This document shows positions 20,880 through 31,838 of a DNA stretch of 64,000 nt, piece by piece. Origin of the DNA: Progne subis subis (taxonomy: Eukaryota > Chordata > Aves > Passeriformes > Hirundinidae); contig JAKJHU010000765.1 in NCBI GenBank assembly GCA_022316685.1, positions 58,969 through 122,968 on the forward strand, given 5' to 3'. The notes beneath the pieces were generated by a model that did no database searches, was not told the origin of the DNA, and was given only the letters and a program-made list of their open reading frames with translations. The translations under genes were made by a program, and so were the position numbers. Each line of letters starts with the position of its first letter. Position 1 is the first letter of the stretch.

Positions 20880-21340
20880 CCCAAGTGACAAGGACCTGGG
20901 TGGCCACGTCACGCACGGCCCTCAGCGTTTATTCCAAACACCAGCTACAGCTCCAGGGACGGGCACACGCCATCGGATCCCACGGATCAGGCCAAGAAAA
21001 GAGGCAGAGCATCGGGAAATCTCTGCTTGGCTGCCACAACCCCCCTTGGGCACTTGGAAACAGCTCCCACCATGCCGGTGCCAGCGTGGAAAATCCTCCC
21101 CAGTCCTCCCCTGGCCCAGGGGCCACCGAGGCTCCCCCGGGGACCTGTCCTGGGTGGGAATATCCTGGAAAGCCGCAGGGATGGACTCGGCTCTCCCGGA
21201 TCCCGGCCAGGAGGGCGCTGCCATCTGGAACCCCGAGTCCCCAGAGCGCCCCCGATCCAACCTCCCCCTCTGCGGACCCCTCTGGGGATGGCAGTTATTA
21301 AAGAAAGGTTGGATTCAAGTGGGTTGGTGGCACAATTACA
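20880..21340 (-). other. Minus-strand 3'-UTR-like block with AATAAA, unit I
   Basis: On the minus strand the sequence runs through GC-rich material to 'ggaataaacgctgaggg' (AATAAA near 20930) and a GT-rich tail, the form of a transcript end. The copy at 47300-47760 keeps the signal on the opposite strand. A 112-residue minus frame covers it without a recognisable domain. It converges with the plus-strand AATAAA near 20075. Confidence 0.4.
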
Positions 21341-21990
21341 TCACGTTTAACCCAGCTCTTGAAATGTGATCAACACAAGCTGATATTGTAGTGAAGTATT
21401 GCGGTGATGCATACAGGTTGTTTTATTTTTTTGTGGAGCCATTCTTTGGCTTCAATGTTTTCAAAGCTCTAATTACCTGTTGTTAATGATTCTGTTGTTA
21501 AAATCCCTCTTTTCGTCGGGCGTCGCCTCTGCTGCTTCCTAGGAAATGGCACCTGGATCCATGAGGAGGAGGAGTGACATCAGAGCTTGGATGCAAATGA
21601 GAGGACATCTTGCACAGCTCCGCAAAGGAAACCCCTAAAACGGCGAGCCACCACGGAATCAAAGGATTTAAAGAACACTCCTGGCTGAGGAACAAATATA
21701 GTTATCTCCCTAGACCTTTTGAACCTCTCGCCCTATCCAGCAGAGACGCTGGCTGCCAAGAGGAGCCCTGACTTCAAACCAAGAGCAGGCTCCTGGTGCT
21801 CCCGCGAGGACGGAAGCCCCGGCTCTGCCTGCGCACCAGCGCACAAAGCTGCAGATCTCCTCCTCCGCGTCACTCCTGGGAGCAGCAGCGGTGCTGTGTG
21901 CGCGACCCGTCGGACCCCCGCCCGAAGCCGAGCCTAATAAAGGCATTAAAAAAGGAGCAGATGGCCTTGCCCTGTTTATTTCAAAAATAA
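21341..21990 (+). other. Unique CpG-containing block with AATAAA, LTR-like
   Basis: Single-copy-like sequence mirrored at 46690-47300. It has 'aaatatagttat' (near 21694) as a TATA-like word, a CpG-rich middle and 'gcctaataaaggcattaaaaaa' (near 21932). This order could be an LTR or a short gene. I find no clear TG...CA ends. Confidence 0.4.
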
Positions 21991-22450
21991 CACAAAGGGC
22001 TCTAAAGTCCCCCTTAAATCCACGTGGTTTGGCCTAAAATCAGCCAAATGCAGTTAAAATCATCCAAAGGGGCCTAAAATCAAACCAAAGGGGCCTAAGA
22101 CTGCCCAAACTGGTTTAAACCCTCACAAAATGGCCTGAAATCCCCCCTAAATCTCCCAAATGGGCCTAAAATCCACCCCAAAAGTAGCTGGATTGCCTTA
22201 AAATCACCCAAAGGGACCTAAAGTCCACCCTAAAAACTCACCACATTTGGCCTACAAACACCTAAACATACCTAAAACTCATCCAAATGGGCCAAAAATC
22301 CTCCAAAAGTATCTAAAATGCACACTAAAACTGCCCAGCTTATCCTAAAATCACCCAAATGAGACAAAACCCCAACAGATTTGGCCTAAAATACGCCAAA
22401 GGTTCCTAAAATCCACACTAATCCTGCCCAGTTGGGCAAAAATCACCCAA
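21991..22450. repeat. CCTAAAATC array
   Basis: Same family as 8641-9310; mirrored at 46200-46690. Confidence 0.8.
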
Positions 22451-23670
22451 ACGGGTCTAAAATCTTGTTGGAACAAACGGGACCATGCTGGGGGACACTG
22501 GGATCATACTGGATCATACTGGCAGCAACTGGGACTGCACTGAGGGTGACTGGGAGCAACTGCGGGCAACTGGCAGTGACTGGGAACGTGCTGGCAGCAA
22601 CTGGGATATACTGGGAGAGACTGAAACCACAGTGAGTGTAAGCGGGAGCAACTGGAACCACACTGGATGAGAATGGGAGCAGCTGAGCCCATGTCAAAAG
22701 GTGCTGAAAATCCACCCTAAACCCAATCACATTTGGTCTGAAATCACCCAAAGAGGCCTCAAATCCCTACAAAGTGGCCTAAAATGACACAAAGGGCCCT
22801 AAAATCCACCTTAAATCCACATGGTTTAGCCTAAAAGGAGCCAAGTGCAGTTAAAATCATCCAAAGTGGCCTAAAATCAAAGGCCAGGGTAATACTGGGA
22901 TCCTGCTGGAACTGACAGGCATCATACTGGGAATGACTGGAATAGTGCTGGGAGTATTTTAGAGGAAACGGGATCACATTGGAATCAGACTGGGAGTGAC
23001 TGGAAAGGTGCTGGCCATGATTAGAACCATACTGGGAGTGACTGGGAGCAACGGGGCCCACACTGGGAGTAACAGGGAATCACCCTGGGCAGGACTGGAA
23101 TAATGCTGGGAGTATCTGGGAATGACTGGGGTCATACTGGGGGTGACTGGGAACAAGGGATCATACTGCAAGCCACTGGGATTACAGTGGCTGTGAATGG
23201 ATCATGACTGGGGTTACTGGGAGCTACTGGGCACATGTTTGCAGGAAAATGGGGACTGAGATGAACTGGAAAGTACTGGAAGCACCCTGAGGAGACTGAG
23301 ATCACAACTGCGATCATACTGGGAGCAACTGGGACTATACTTTGGGCAACTGCCAGAAACTGGAGTCATGCTGGAGGAAAGGGCGAGTAACTGGGAAAAA
23401 CTGGGATGGTTCTGTGGGAAATGGAAACTTACAGGGGAAACTCGGAGTGCCTGGGAATGACTATGAGAATGTCCAGGGACACTGGGATACACTGGGAATG
23501 TCTCAGACCATAGGGGCGGAAACTGGGATCAAACTGGGAGAGACTGGCTATGTGCTGGGGGGAGCTGGGACCATGCTGGGGACACTGGGAGCAAGTGGGA
23601 GTGCCTGGGGCCCTGCTGGGAGAGACTGGGATCATACTGGCAGTGACTAGGACTATGCTCGGGGCAACTC
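22451..23670. repeat. CTGGGA minisatellite with a CCTAAAATC insert
   Basis: CTGGGA units at 22480-22690 and 22890-23670, split by about 190 bp of CCTAAAATC repeat (22695-22885). The same split is kept in the right arm (45000-46200), so it predates the inversion. Confidence 0.8.
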
Positions 23671-23689
23671 TTCCTCCCCCATCTCCTCC

Positions 23690-23995
23690 TGCCCCGTTCT
23701 GAACCCGGAACGGTGAGGGCGGGGTCAAGGAAAGGGCGGGAACTGTGAGGGGAAAGGGGCGGGGTCAAGGAAAGGGCGGGAACTGTGAGGGGAAAGGGGC
23801 GGGGTCAAGGAAAGGGCGGGGACTGTGAGGGGAAAGGGGCGGGGTCAAGGAAAGGGCAGGAACTGTGAGGGGAAAGGGGCGGGGTCAAGGAAAGGGCGGG
23901 AACTGTGAGGGGAAAGAGGCGGGGTCAAAGAGAGGGCGGGAACTGTGAGGGGAAAGGGGCGGGGTGAGGGACAGAGCAGGAATTCGGAGGGGAGA
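23690..23995. repeat. 40-bp GC-box VNTR, 6-7 copies
   Basis: Tandem 40-bp units 'ggcggggtcaaggaaagggc', each with two GC-box-like words. This is the longest of the four copies in the window. Confidence 0.85.
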
Positions 23996-23999
23996 AAAG

Positions 24000-24690
24000 T
24001 GCAGCCAAGGGGACACACGGTCCTAAAAGGGCCTGGTTTGGTCTAGAATTACACAAAAGGGCCTAAAATTGCCCAAACGGGCCAAAAAACCACCCTAAAC
24101 TCAGTCAGGATTGGCTTCAAATCACCCAAAGAGGCTTGCAATCCCCACAAAGTAGATTTCAATTACATAGAATGGCCGAAAATCCACTCTAAATCCATGA
24201 TATGGCCTTAAGTCAGCCAAATAGTGTTAAAATCATACAAAGGGGTCTAAAATCCAAACAAGGAGGTGTAAAACTGCCCAAACTGGTTGAAAACCCATGC
24301 AAAAATGCCCTCAAATCACCCTTAAATCTCACCCAAAGGCGTAAAATCCACCCTGAAAATACCTGGTTTGGCTTAAAATCATCCAAAGGGACTTAAAGTC
24401 CCCTGTAAAACCCACCAGATTTGGCCTAAAATCACCCAAATAGGTCTAAACCACAACCAAATAAGCCTCAATTCATCTAAAATGGTCTAAAATCCACCCT
24501 AAAACTGCCCTGTTTATCCAAAAATCACCCAAATGGGACTAAAGTAATCCAAAATTACCTAAAATCCACCCTAAAACCCACCAGGTTGGGCCAAAAATCA
24601 ATCATTCAAAGGTGCCTCAAATCCACCCTAATTGTCTCCAGTTTTGCCTAAAATCACCCAAATTGGCCTAAAATCTCACTGACTGACACC
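24000..24690. repeat. CCTAAAATC array at the start of unit II
   Basis: Same family and order as 8641-9310, which marks the start of unit I. Confidence 0.8.
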
Positions 24691-26060
24691 GAGACAGAGA
24701 CCAAGATCAGCACCAGAACCGGCACCAGCACCAAGACTCAGACTGACACCAACTCCGACACCGGCACCAAGAATGGCACTGCTCTGGGACCGGCACTGAG
24801 ACCAACACTGGGACCAGAACCGACACCAGAACCGACAGCGACACTGCTCCGGGAGCCGGGCCAACACTAGGACCAGAACCAATGACGGAACTGAGACCGG
24901 CACTGCACAGGCACTGGGACTGAGACCGAGACCAAGACTGAAACCAGCAACAGAACTGGAACTGGGACCAAGACTGAGACCAAGAGCGGCACCGGAACCA
25001 GCACCGAGACTGGCACCGCTCCGGGACTGGGACCAAGAATGAGATTGGCACTGGGAGCACTCCGGGACCAAGACAGGCAGTGGTACCGACACTGGGACCG
25101 GCACTGATCCGAGACTGAGACTGAGGCCGGGACTGAAACCGGGCCTGGCACCGAGCCTGGCAGCCCTGGAGTGTGTGCCATGCAGGACCAGACAGACTGG
25201 GATCATGCGGACTGGCACCTTGTAGGCTGGGATTGTACACACTGGGATCGCACGGACTGGGATTTCACAGGCTGGCAGCGCATGGATCAGAACCACAGAG
25301 ACTGGGATCATACAGACTGGGATCATATGGAGCGGGATGGCTGCAGCGGAACGACGCGAACCGAGGCGGTCCCGCCCGGCCCAGGGCTCCCTCCCAGTGC
25401 CGCCCGGGTGTGCGGCCAAAACTCCCCGGAGCGAACGCGGCGGTCCCGGAGCGATCCTGAAGCCAATCCCGGAGCGATTCGGGGTCCGATCCCCGTCCCG
25501 GTGCCGCCTCCAGTCTCAAGTCTCAGTCCCGGAGCGCTCCCGGTGCTGATTCCGGTCCCGGTGTCGATCTCGATCCCGGAGCGGTGCCATTCTTGGTGCC
25601 GGTGCCGCTTCCCGTTCTACTCCTGGTCTCAGTCTCGGTCCTGGTCTCGGAGCGTTCCCGGTACCGGAGCCGGTGCTGGTCTTGGTCCCGGAGTGCTCCC
25701 AGTGCCAATCTCAGTCTGGGTCCCGGAGCAGTTCCAGTCTCGGTGCTGGTTTCCGGTGCCGCTCTTGGTCTCAGTCCTGGCGTGCTCCCGGTCTCGGTTC
25801 TGGCCGCAGTCCTGGAGCAGTCCTGGAGCGCTCCCGCCGCCGGTGCCGGTTCCAAAGCATTCCCGGTGCCGGTCCCAGTGTCGCTCTTGGTGTCAGTCTT
25901 GGTCCCTGCACCGCTTCTGGTGCCGGGTTTGGTCTCGGTCTCGGTCTCCTTCTGGGTCCCAGAGCGGTGCCGGTCTCGGTTCCGATGTCGGTCTCAGTCT
26001 CGGTTCCGGTGTCGGTTCTGGTGCTGATCTCGGTCTCGGTGCCGGAGATTTCAGACCCTT
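24691..26060. repeat. Hexamer and WD minisatellites, copy P3
   Basis: Hexamer block 24691-25165, WD array 25171-25350 with head M-C-A-M-Q-D-Q, hexamer block 25351-26060. A 412-residue plus frame spans the whole array and runs into the promoter. It is open because periods 6 and 15 are multiples of 3, and I do not call it a gene. Confidence 0.8.
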
Positions 26061-26074
26061 TTGGGTGATTTTAG

Positions 26075-26376
26075 GGCAAAGCGAGCCCTTGCAGGAGGGC
26101 GCGTCCCCTTGGCCACGCCCACTCTGCTCCTCGTTCCCGCCCTTTCCTTGGCTCCGCCCCTTTCCCCTGCCGGGCCCTGCGCTTTCCCTGAGCCCGCCTC
26201 ATTTCATTCCTTCCCTGCGCTTTCATTGGCCGCAGCTCTCTTCTCCCTTGAGCCCCGCCTATCTGCTGGCGCGTTGTCTCCGGCGCATGCGCAGACTGCT
26301 CGGAAGTGGCTTCCCCGGAGTGCCGCCATCTTTGCTCCTGGTCCCCCGACGGGGCTCCGCGTGTGTGAGGCCTACG
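26075..26376 (+). promoter_or_regulatory. CpG promoter and exon 1 of RAB4-like fragment, copy P3
   Basis: Same elements as copy P2: GC boxes (near 26155), CCAAT (near 26226), an NRF1 palindrome (near 26284) and a YY1-type 'cgccatcttt' (near 26324). The coding-like end reads V-C-E-A-Y plus one base (26376), then donor GTGGGG. The exon 1 frame upstream has no ATG at the position where RAB4 starts. Confidence 0.7.
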
Positions 26377-27262
26377 GTGGGGCAATGGGGGATCTCTCGG
26401 GGATCCTGAGGGGTCTGAGTGCACCTGGGGATCTCTCTAGAGGATTTGGGGGCTCTCTAGGGGATTTAGGGTGGCCTGGGTGTCCCTAAAGGCGTTGGGC
26501 TGGGGGGCTTTAGGGGCTCTCTAGGCGTCTGGCGGGTCTCTAGAGGGTCCAGAGGAGTCCATAAAGGGGCACGGGGGGTTCCTAAAGGGAGTCAGGGAGA
26601 TCTTTATAGGGGCTCTGTGCGTTTGAGGGAGCTATTGGGGATCTATAAGGGTCTGGGGGAGCCTCTAGCTGGTTCAGGGAGGTCCGGGGGTGTCTGTGGG
26701 TCCCTATGGGGGATTTGGGGGGTCTAGGGGTCTCCAGAGAGGGTCTGAGGGAGCTATAGGGGATCTATGGGGATCTATAGAGTGTCCAGGGGGGCTGGGT
26801 GTCGCTGTGAGGGATCTGGGGGCGTCTCTAGGGGCTCTGGGAGTCCCTGTAGGGGATTTGGTGTGGTCTATGGTGGTTTGGGGGTCTCTAGGGGGGATTT
26901 GGGGCGATCTCGGTGTGCTATAAAGGCTCTATAGGGGTCTGGGGGAGGCAATAAAGGGTCCAGTACCTCTATAGGGAAATTCTGGGGTCCTTCAAGAGAA
27001 TTTTTTTGGAATTTTGGGCTCTGTAAGATGGATTCTTGGCATCCAAATGTGGCAATTTTGGGTTTTCTATCAGGAAGTTTTTTGACTGTTGGGGCAAATG
27101 CAGGAATTTGGGGAATTTCCAGTCCATCTGTGGGAATTGTGAGATCTCTAGAGAGGTTTTGGGGGGAATTTTGTGTCCAAACATGGGAAGTTTGGGGAAA
27201 TTTAGTTCCAAATAGAGGAAATCTTGGCAATTTGGGTCCAAATGTGGGAATTTTTTTTCCAG
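26377..27262. repeat. Intron 1 of RAB4-like fragment P3, CTAG array and AT-rich part
   Basis: 886 bp: CTAG-rich minisatellite to about 26960, then AT-rich sequence ending in a strong polypyrimidine acceptor (tttttttccag). Confidence 0.7.
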
Positions 27263-27341
27263 ATTTCCTCTTCAACTTCTTGGTGATCGGCAGTACCAGC
27301 ACCGGCAAGTCCTACCTGCTGCAGCCCTTCATCAAGAGCAA
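27263..27341 (+). pseudogene. RAB4-like P-loop exon 2, copy P3 (open frame)
   Basis: This exon encodes the first strand and nucleotide-binding loop of a Rab4-type small GTPase. With the last base of exon 1 it reads D-F-L-F-N-F-L-V-I-G, then the Walker A loop G-S-T-S-T-G-K-S and Y-L-L-Q-P-F-I-K-S-K. The T-G-K-S form and D-F-L-F start are typical of RAB4A/RAB4B (from memory of that family) and differ from RAB2 or RAB14. The acceptor is good and the donor is likely at 27342. The frame is intact, but the switch regions, the later exons and an ATG are missing, so this is a fragment, not a working gene. Confidence 0.8.
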
Positions 27342-27344
27342 GTG

Positions 27345-28000
27345 TCGGAAATTCTGGGAATTTTCAGGGAATTTGGGACTGCTGGGAAGTCAAGGGATTT
27401 GGGGGATTTTTGGGGGGATTTTTTAATATATTTCTGGGCATTTCAAGGGTTTTTTTGGGGTTTTTTGTTTGTTTGTTTTTTTCTTTTTTCTCATTTTCTG
27501 GGTGATTTTTGTTGGGTTTGGGGAATTTTTTGAAATTTGCAGAATATTATTGGCATTTTTGGAGGAATTTTCAAGGTTTTTCTCTTTTTTTAACCATTTT
27601 GATGCTTTTTTTCAGTTTTCTTTTTTAATTTTGCTTTTCTGATGCAATTGTGGGCGATTTGAGTGTTTGGAATTCCGTGTCCCTCCGGCCTCTCCTCCAT
27701 ACTGCAGCATTTTGGGGCATTTCCTGTCAATTTTGAGTCATTTTTGGTCACCTTTGGGCCACTTTGGGAAACTTTTGTGGCATTTTCTGTCATATTGAGA
27801 ATTTGGGGCAATTTGGTGCCATTTTGGGTACATTTGAGGGGATTTTTGATCATTTTTTGGGCCATTTTCTGTCATTTTGAGCCATTTTTTGTACTTTTGG
27901 GTACTTTTCTAATCGGTTTTTTATCATTTTGGGGCCATTTTCTGCCACTTTTTTGTCTCTTGAGGTGTGTTTTTGGTGACTTTTGTGCCCTTCTTTGCTG
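27345..28000. repeat. T-rich degenerate repeats, unit II
   Basis: Homologous to 11600-12290. The next RAB4 exon is not present in it. Confidence 0.75.
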
Positions 28001-28475
28001 GCTTCAGTCCCGGTCTCAGTGTTGATCTCAGCGCAGTCCAGGTCCCAGTGCCGGTAGCGGTGTCAGTCTTGGTCCCGGAGTGCTCCCAGTGCCAGTCTCA
28101 GTCTGGGTCCCAGTCCCGGAGCGGTGCCAGTCTCGGTGCTGGTTCCGGTGCCGGTCTTGGTCTCAGTCTTGGTGCCAGGTGCCAGTTGTGGTGTCAGTTA
28201 CAGTCTTGGTGTCAGTCCCGGTGCCGGTGCCTCTGTGGCGCCGGTCTCAGTTCCCGTGTACTGGTTCCGGTCCTGGTCCCGGTGCTGCAGCGGTGCCGCT
28301 CTCAGTTCTGGTGTCGGTTCTGGTCCCAGTCTTGGTCTCGGTGCCCGTCCCAGAGCAGCGCCGCTGTCGGTGCCGGTCTCGGATTCGGTGTCGGTCTCAG
28401 TCTTGGTGCTGGTGCCGGTTCTGGTGCTGATCTTGGTGTGGGTCTCAGTCCAGGTCGCGGAGATTTTAGGCCCAT
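28001..28475. repeat. Hexamer minisatellite, inner block, unit II
   Basis: Homologous to 12291-12775, with a single-base insertion near 28180 shifting the open frames. That argues against coding. Confidence 0.8.
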
Positions 28476-28479
28476 TTGG

Positions 28480-29040
28480 GTAATTTTGGGCCAAAGCGTG
28501 TTGCGTTGTGGTTTTTGGGAGTGGAGCTGAAGCCCAGAGCCGATAAGCCTCTGCGGTGGAAAGGCCGCTTGGGGAAGCTCAGGCGAAGCAGTCAAGCTCA
28601 CACATGCACACACGCCACGTGGGCAGCTCAGCAAGTAGAGGCCAGAAGGCCTTTGCACTGGATCAGTTCCAGCCAGAATTTATTTCCAGAAGCCCAAGGG
28701 GAATCCAGATTGGAAAGGGGAGCACGTGTGCCGGTCTGCAGCTCAAGTGTGAGCTTCAGCAGCCCAAGACCTTGAGGCACGGGGGCAGAGCAAGGGCAGG
28801 AAAGGTCAGTGTCCTCTAGGGAAAACGGGGCCAGTCCCCTGGGAACCCCAAACCAATTGGAGACACAGAGGAAAGGAGAACCAAAGTGCCAGGGGAATCA
28901 GGGAGGGGAGAAACTGAGGCAAACCATCGTGTCCAGAGCCCCATTGGGAAGTTCTCTGTCTCAGGCTGGGCAGGTGACTCTATGATCTGTCCTGCCAAGG
29001 CCAGGCTCTAGGTATTATGGCAAGCGGCTGCAGGAACTCC
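28480..29040 (-). other. Conserved block with minus-strand poly(A) signal, unit II
   Basis: Copy of 12785-13330. On the minus strand the AATAAA of the unit I and III copies (near 12972 and 55691) is retained as GAAATAAATTC near 28680. Confidence 0.45.
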
Positions 29041-29345
29041 ACACTCAGCATGATTCCAGTTGCTCACAGCCACTCCCAGTCAATCCCAGTATGATTCCCG
29101 TCACCCTCAGTGTGATCCCAGTTCTTCCCAGCACAGACCCAGCTGTTCCCACTGTGATCCCAGTAGGATTCCCAATTTCCCCCATCAAAGTTCCAGTTGT
29201 TCCCAGTTCCTCACAGTATTATCCCAGGTGCCCCTGGAATAGTCCCAGTCCCTCTCATCATGTTCCCAGTGACTCCCAGTTGCTCCCAGTGTAGATCCAC
29301 TCACTCCCAGTTGCCTGTTTTTTATGGACCCCAGATGCCCAGTGA
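29041..29345. repeat. CCCAGT minisatellite, unit II (short)
   Basis: Only about 0.3 kb, against about 1.3 kb in units I and III. The outer ends match those of the long arrays, so the middle was lost. Confidence 0.8.
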
Positions 29346-29417
29346 CTTCTAGAGATGGACTTGGGCAGAGAGACCTTCAAACTCAACGTGCTCATCCCTT
29401 GTTCTCCCCCCAGACAG

Positions 29418-30771
29418 GATTTCCCATTCCCAAACCCGCGCAGGATGGAGGAGGAGGCTGTGAGGAAGAGGAAGGTGCCCCAGGACAGCCAGGCAGGTGA
29501 GGAGGAAGTCAGTGCCCCTTTCCCCCTCTCTCCTGCTCCATCTCCCAGCCCAGCATGGCCCCGGCTGCAGGACAACCCCGCAGCCGACGCCGTCCTGCCG
29601 GGGACGCACTGAGGGGATCTCCTTCCCCTTCCCTCTGGCACGGAGGCAAATCCCATCCTCTCCTTGTCCTTCCTCCCCCAGACAAGGAGCTGAGACCAGG
29701 GAGGACAAATGCCCACGGCAGATCCTCGTGGAAGAGGCCGTTTTGAGCGGCTCCTTGGGGCAGGAATCCAACGGGGAGGAAAAGTCCTGGCGATCCCTCG
29801 TGAGAAGAGACTGCACAAGCAGATCACGAGGATCTGAGGAGGAAAGAGCCACCCTGTGCCAGGAAGGCGGCCAGAGATGGAGCCAGAGCTCAGACCTGGT
29901 GGTCCATGAGCAGCTTCATGATGGGGAGAAGCCCCACAAGTGCTTTGGGTGTGCAAAGAGCTTCAGGTGGCAGAGCCACCTGCTTCTCCACCAGAGGATT
30001 CACACAGACGAACGGCCCTACGAGTGTGGGGAATGTGGGAAGAGCTTCAGGGACAGCTCCAGCCTGATCTGCCACCAGAGGATCCACACTGGGGAGAGGC
30101 CCTATGAGTGTGAGGAATGTGGGAAGAGGTTCAGAGAGAGCTCCAGCCTAACCAAGCACCAGAAGATCCACACTGGGGAACGGCCATACAAGTGTGGGGA
30201 ATGTGGGAAGTGCTTCAGGCGCCGTAGCTGCCTGACCTTGCACCAAAGGATCCACACTAGGGAGAGGCCCTACAAGTGTTCCGAGTGTGGGAAGGGGTTT
30301 CTGACCAGCTCCCACCTCCTTGAACATCAGCAGACACACACAGAGGAGAGGCCCTTCCGCTGCCCCGACTGTGGGAAGAGCTTCAAGCTCAACTCCACCC
30401 TCATCAGCCACAGGCACATCCACACCCGGAAGAGGTCCCACGAGTGTGATGTATGTGGGATGAGCTTCATACAGAGCGGTGACCTGATCCGCCACCAGAG
30501 GACCCACACTGGGGAGAGGCCTTATGACTGTGATAAATGCAGCAAGAGGTTCTGCACGAAGCTCCCATCTCCTCCGTACACCAGCGGATTCACACAGAGG
30601 AGAGGCCCTTTCCGCTGTCCGGACTGCAGGAAGGGCTTCACGCAGGAACTCCACCCTCAGTCAGACACCAGGCGCATCCACACTGAGGGAGAGGCCCCAC
30701 GAGTGTCCCCAGTGTGGGAAGAGCTTTTCATGAGGTCTGACATGACCCAACACCGACTGAGGCACCGGTAA
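29418..30771 (+). pseudogene. C2H2 zinc-finger protein, copy 2 (broken)
   Basis: Paralogue of ZNF copy 1. Exon A (29418-29496, ATG 29445) and the acceptor at 29681 are intact. Exon B lacks 7 bp near 29690, which removes the internal M-E of 'METRED' and shifts the spliced frame to an early stop. A long frame survives only if the intron is read through (up to 30771). That frame has seven good fingers. The eighth is scrambled by compensating indels (near 30560), the ninth lost its first histidine, and the last is out of frame. The linker H-T-R-E-R-P-Y and other changes show relaxed constraint. A read-through product cannot be excluded. Confidence 0.7.
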
Positions 30772-31315
30772 AGGGAAGCCCTGTGAGTGCCCTGAGTGCA
30801 GGAAGAGCTTTGTGCACTGCTCCAACTCCACCCCCACTGGAGGTCCCACGTTGGACAGAGTCCTGGTGACCCACATTCCCTGTGGTCCATGTTGGGAAGA
30901 CACCTGGATGCTTATCCTTTTTTTGGCTCGAATTTTTTTCTCTTCTACCTCTCTTTGCACTCCAGAAGCCAAGAGAATTGCATCTGTCACCTCAAAACCA
31001 CTCCAATCCCACTGAGAACAACTCACATTTAACTGACAGGGTTCAATCCCACTCCAAATGGCTTGTTCCTACCTCAGAAAAACTCAATTCCATGCGACAC
31101 TTACTCGATTCCACGGCTTCCAGGGTGAGATGAGGCTGAAAGGAGATTGGGAGATGCGGGTTCCAAATTTGGAGCAATGGGATTAGGATTGTGTGGGCTG
31201 GGTGAGTGGGATGTATTTGATAGTAAATCAAACATTCAGGGTTATTGATTTCTGTCCCATTCATTTTCAGTCAGTGTCAGTTCTGTTTTCAGAGTGCCAC
31301 CTTCTCAGCTGATTG
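30772..31315. other. ZNF copy 2 3' flank
   Basis: Copy of 16227-16768. It ends 'cagctgattg' at the LTR, 3 bp shorter than in unit I. Confidence 0.6.
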
Positions 31316-31788
31316 TGTTAGGAAAATTAATCCACGCACACCAGAGGTTTATGTCCAAAAAGGAGACAGAGGAGTCCTTTTACTTTATTCAATAAAGGGA
31401 GAGGCCATGGGGCATTTCCCCTGGGTCTCTCAGTTTTCGGAGGACGCAGCCTCCTTTTTTATCCTAATAATTTCCTGTCTGCATTTCCCTCTCTCTTTCC
31501 CCATTGGCTGAGGTACTTGAGAGGTACAGACTTCCCGAAATGCCTAAGATTCCCCTTTTAATGTATAACCCCCTAATTTTTAATTTTTATGGGATTTATG
31601 GGTTTTTCCCCATTGTTGCTTTCATCTTTCAATATTCAGTTTCATTTACAAACCTATGGTTTGTTTGTAAAGGCAAGTATCTTCTTTTCCATTCATCAAT
31701 CAGTAGAATCCTTCCCATTGTTTTTCTTATCTCTCAGTGCTAGTTTGATCTACCAGCAGACCCAGGGCTTGTTTGTAAAGACAAATCT
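31316..31788 (-). mobile_element. 3' LTR of the provirus
   Basis: About 473 bp with TGTTAGG at the outer end. Just inside, on the minus strand, is a purine-rich tract (aaaagaggagggatgagagg, near 31795-31815), the expected polypurine priming site. AATAAA is present on both strands near 31390. Confidence 0.85.
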
Positions 31789-31838
31789 TATTCCTCTCAT
31801 CCCTCCTCTTTTATTTTTAATAATTGTCTTGACAAATT

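Larger units (their letters stand above)
4755..25260. repeat. Left arm of large imperfect inverted repeat
   Basis: Landmarks on this arm recur in reverse order and opposite strand at 43899-64000: 4755 with 64000, 6488 with 62275, 16769 with 51957, 20930 with about 47735, and 25260 with 43899. The sums stay near 68,700. Unique segments agree with only scattered differences by eye, while the minisatellites differ in length. The right arm reaches the window edge, so the true arm may be longer. Confidence 0.85.

Noticed and set aside
21341..21990. Firm call of an LTR
   Set aside because: The TATA-like word and AATAAA are suggestive, but no TG...CA termini or target duplication could be found.
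25171..26409. 412-residue plus-strand open frame
   Set aside because: It spans WD and hexamer arrays whose periods (15 and 6) are multiples of 3, and continues into a CpG promoter. Homologous frames in other copies differ by indels. Not a gene.
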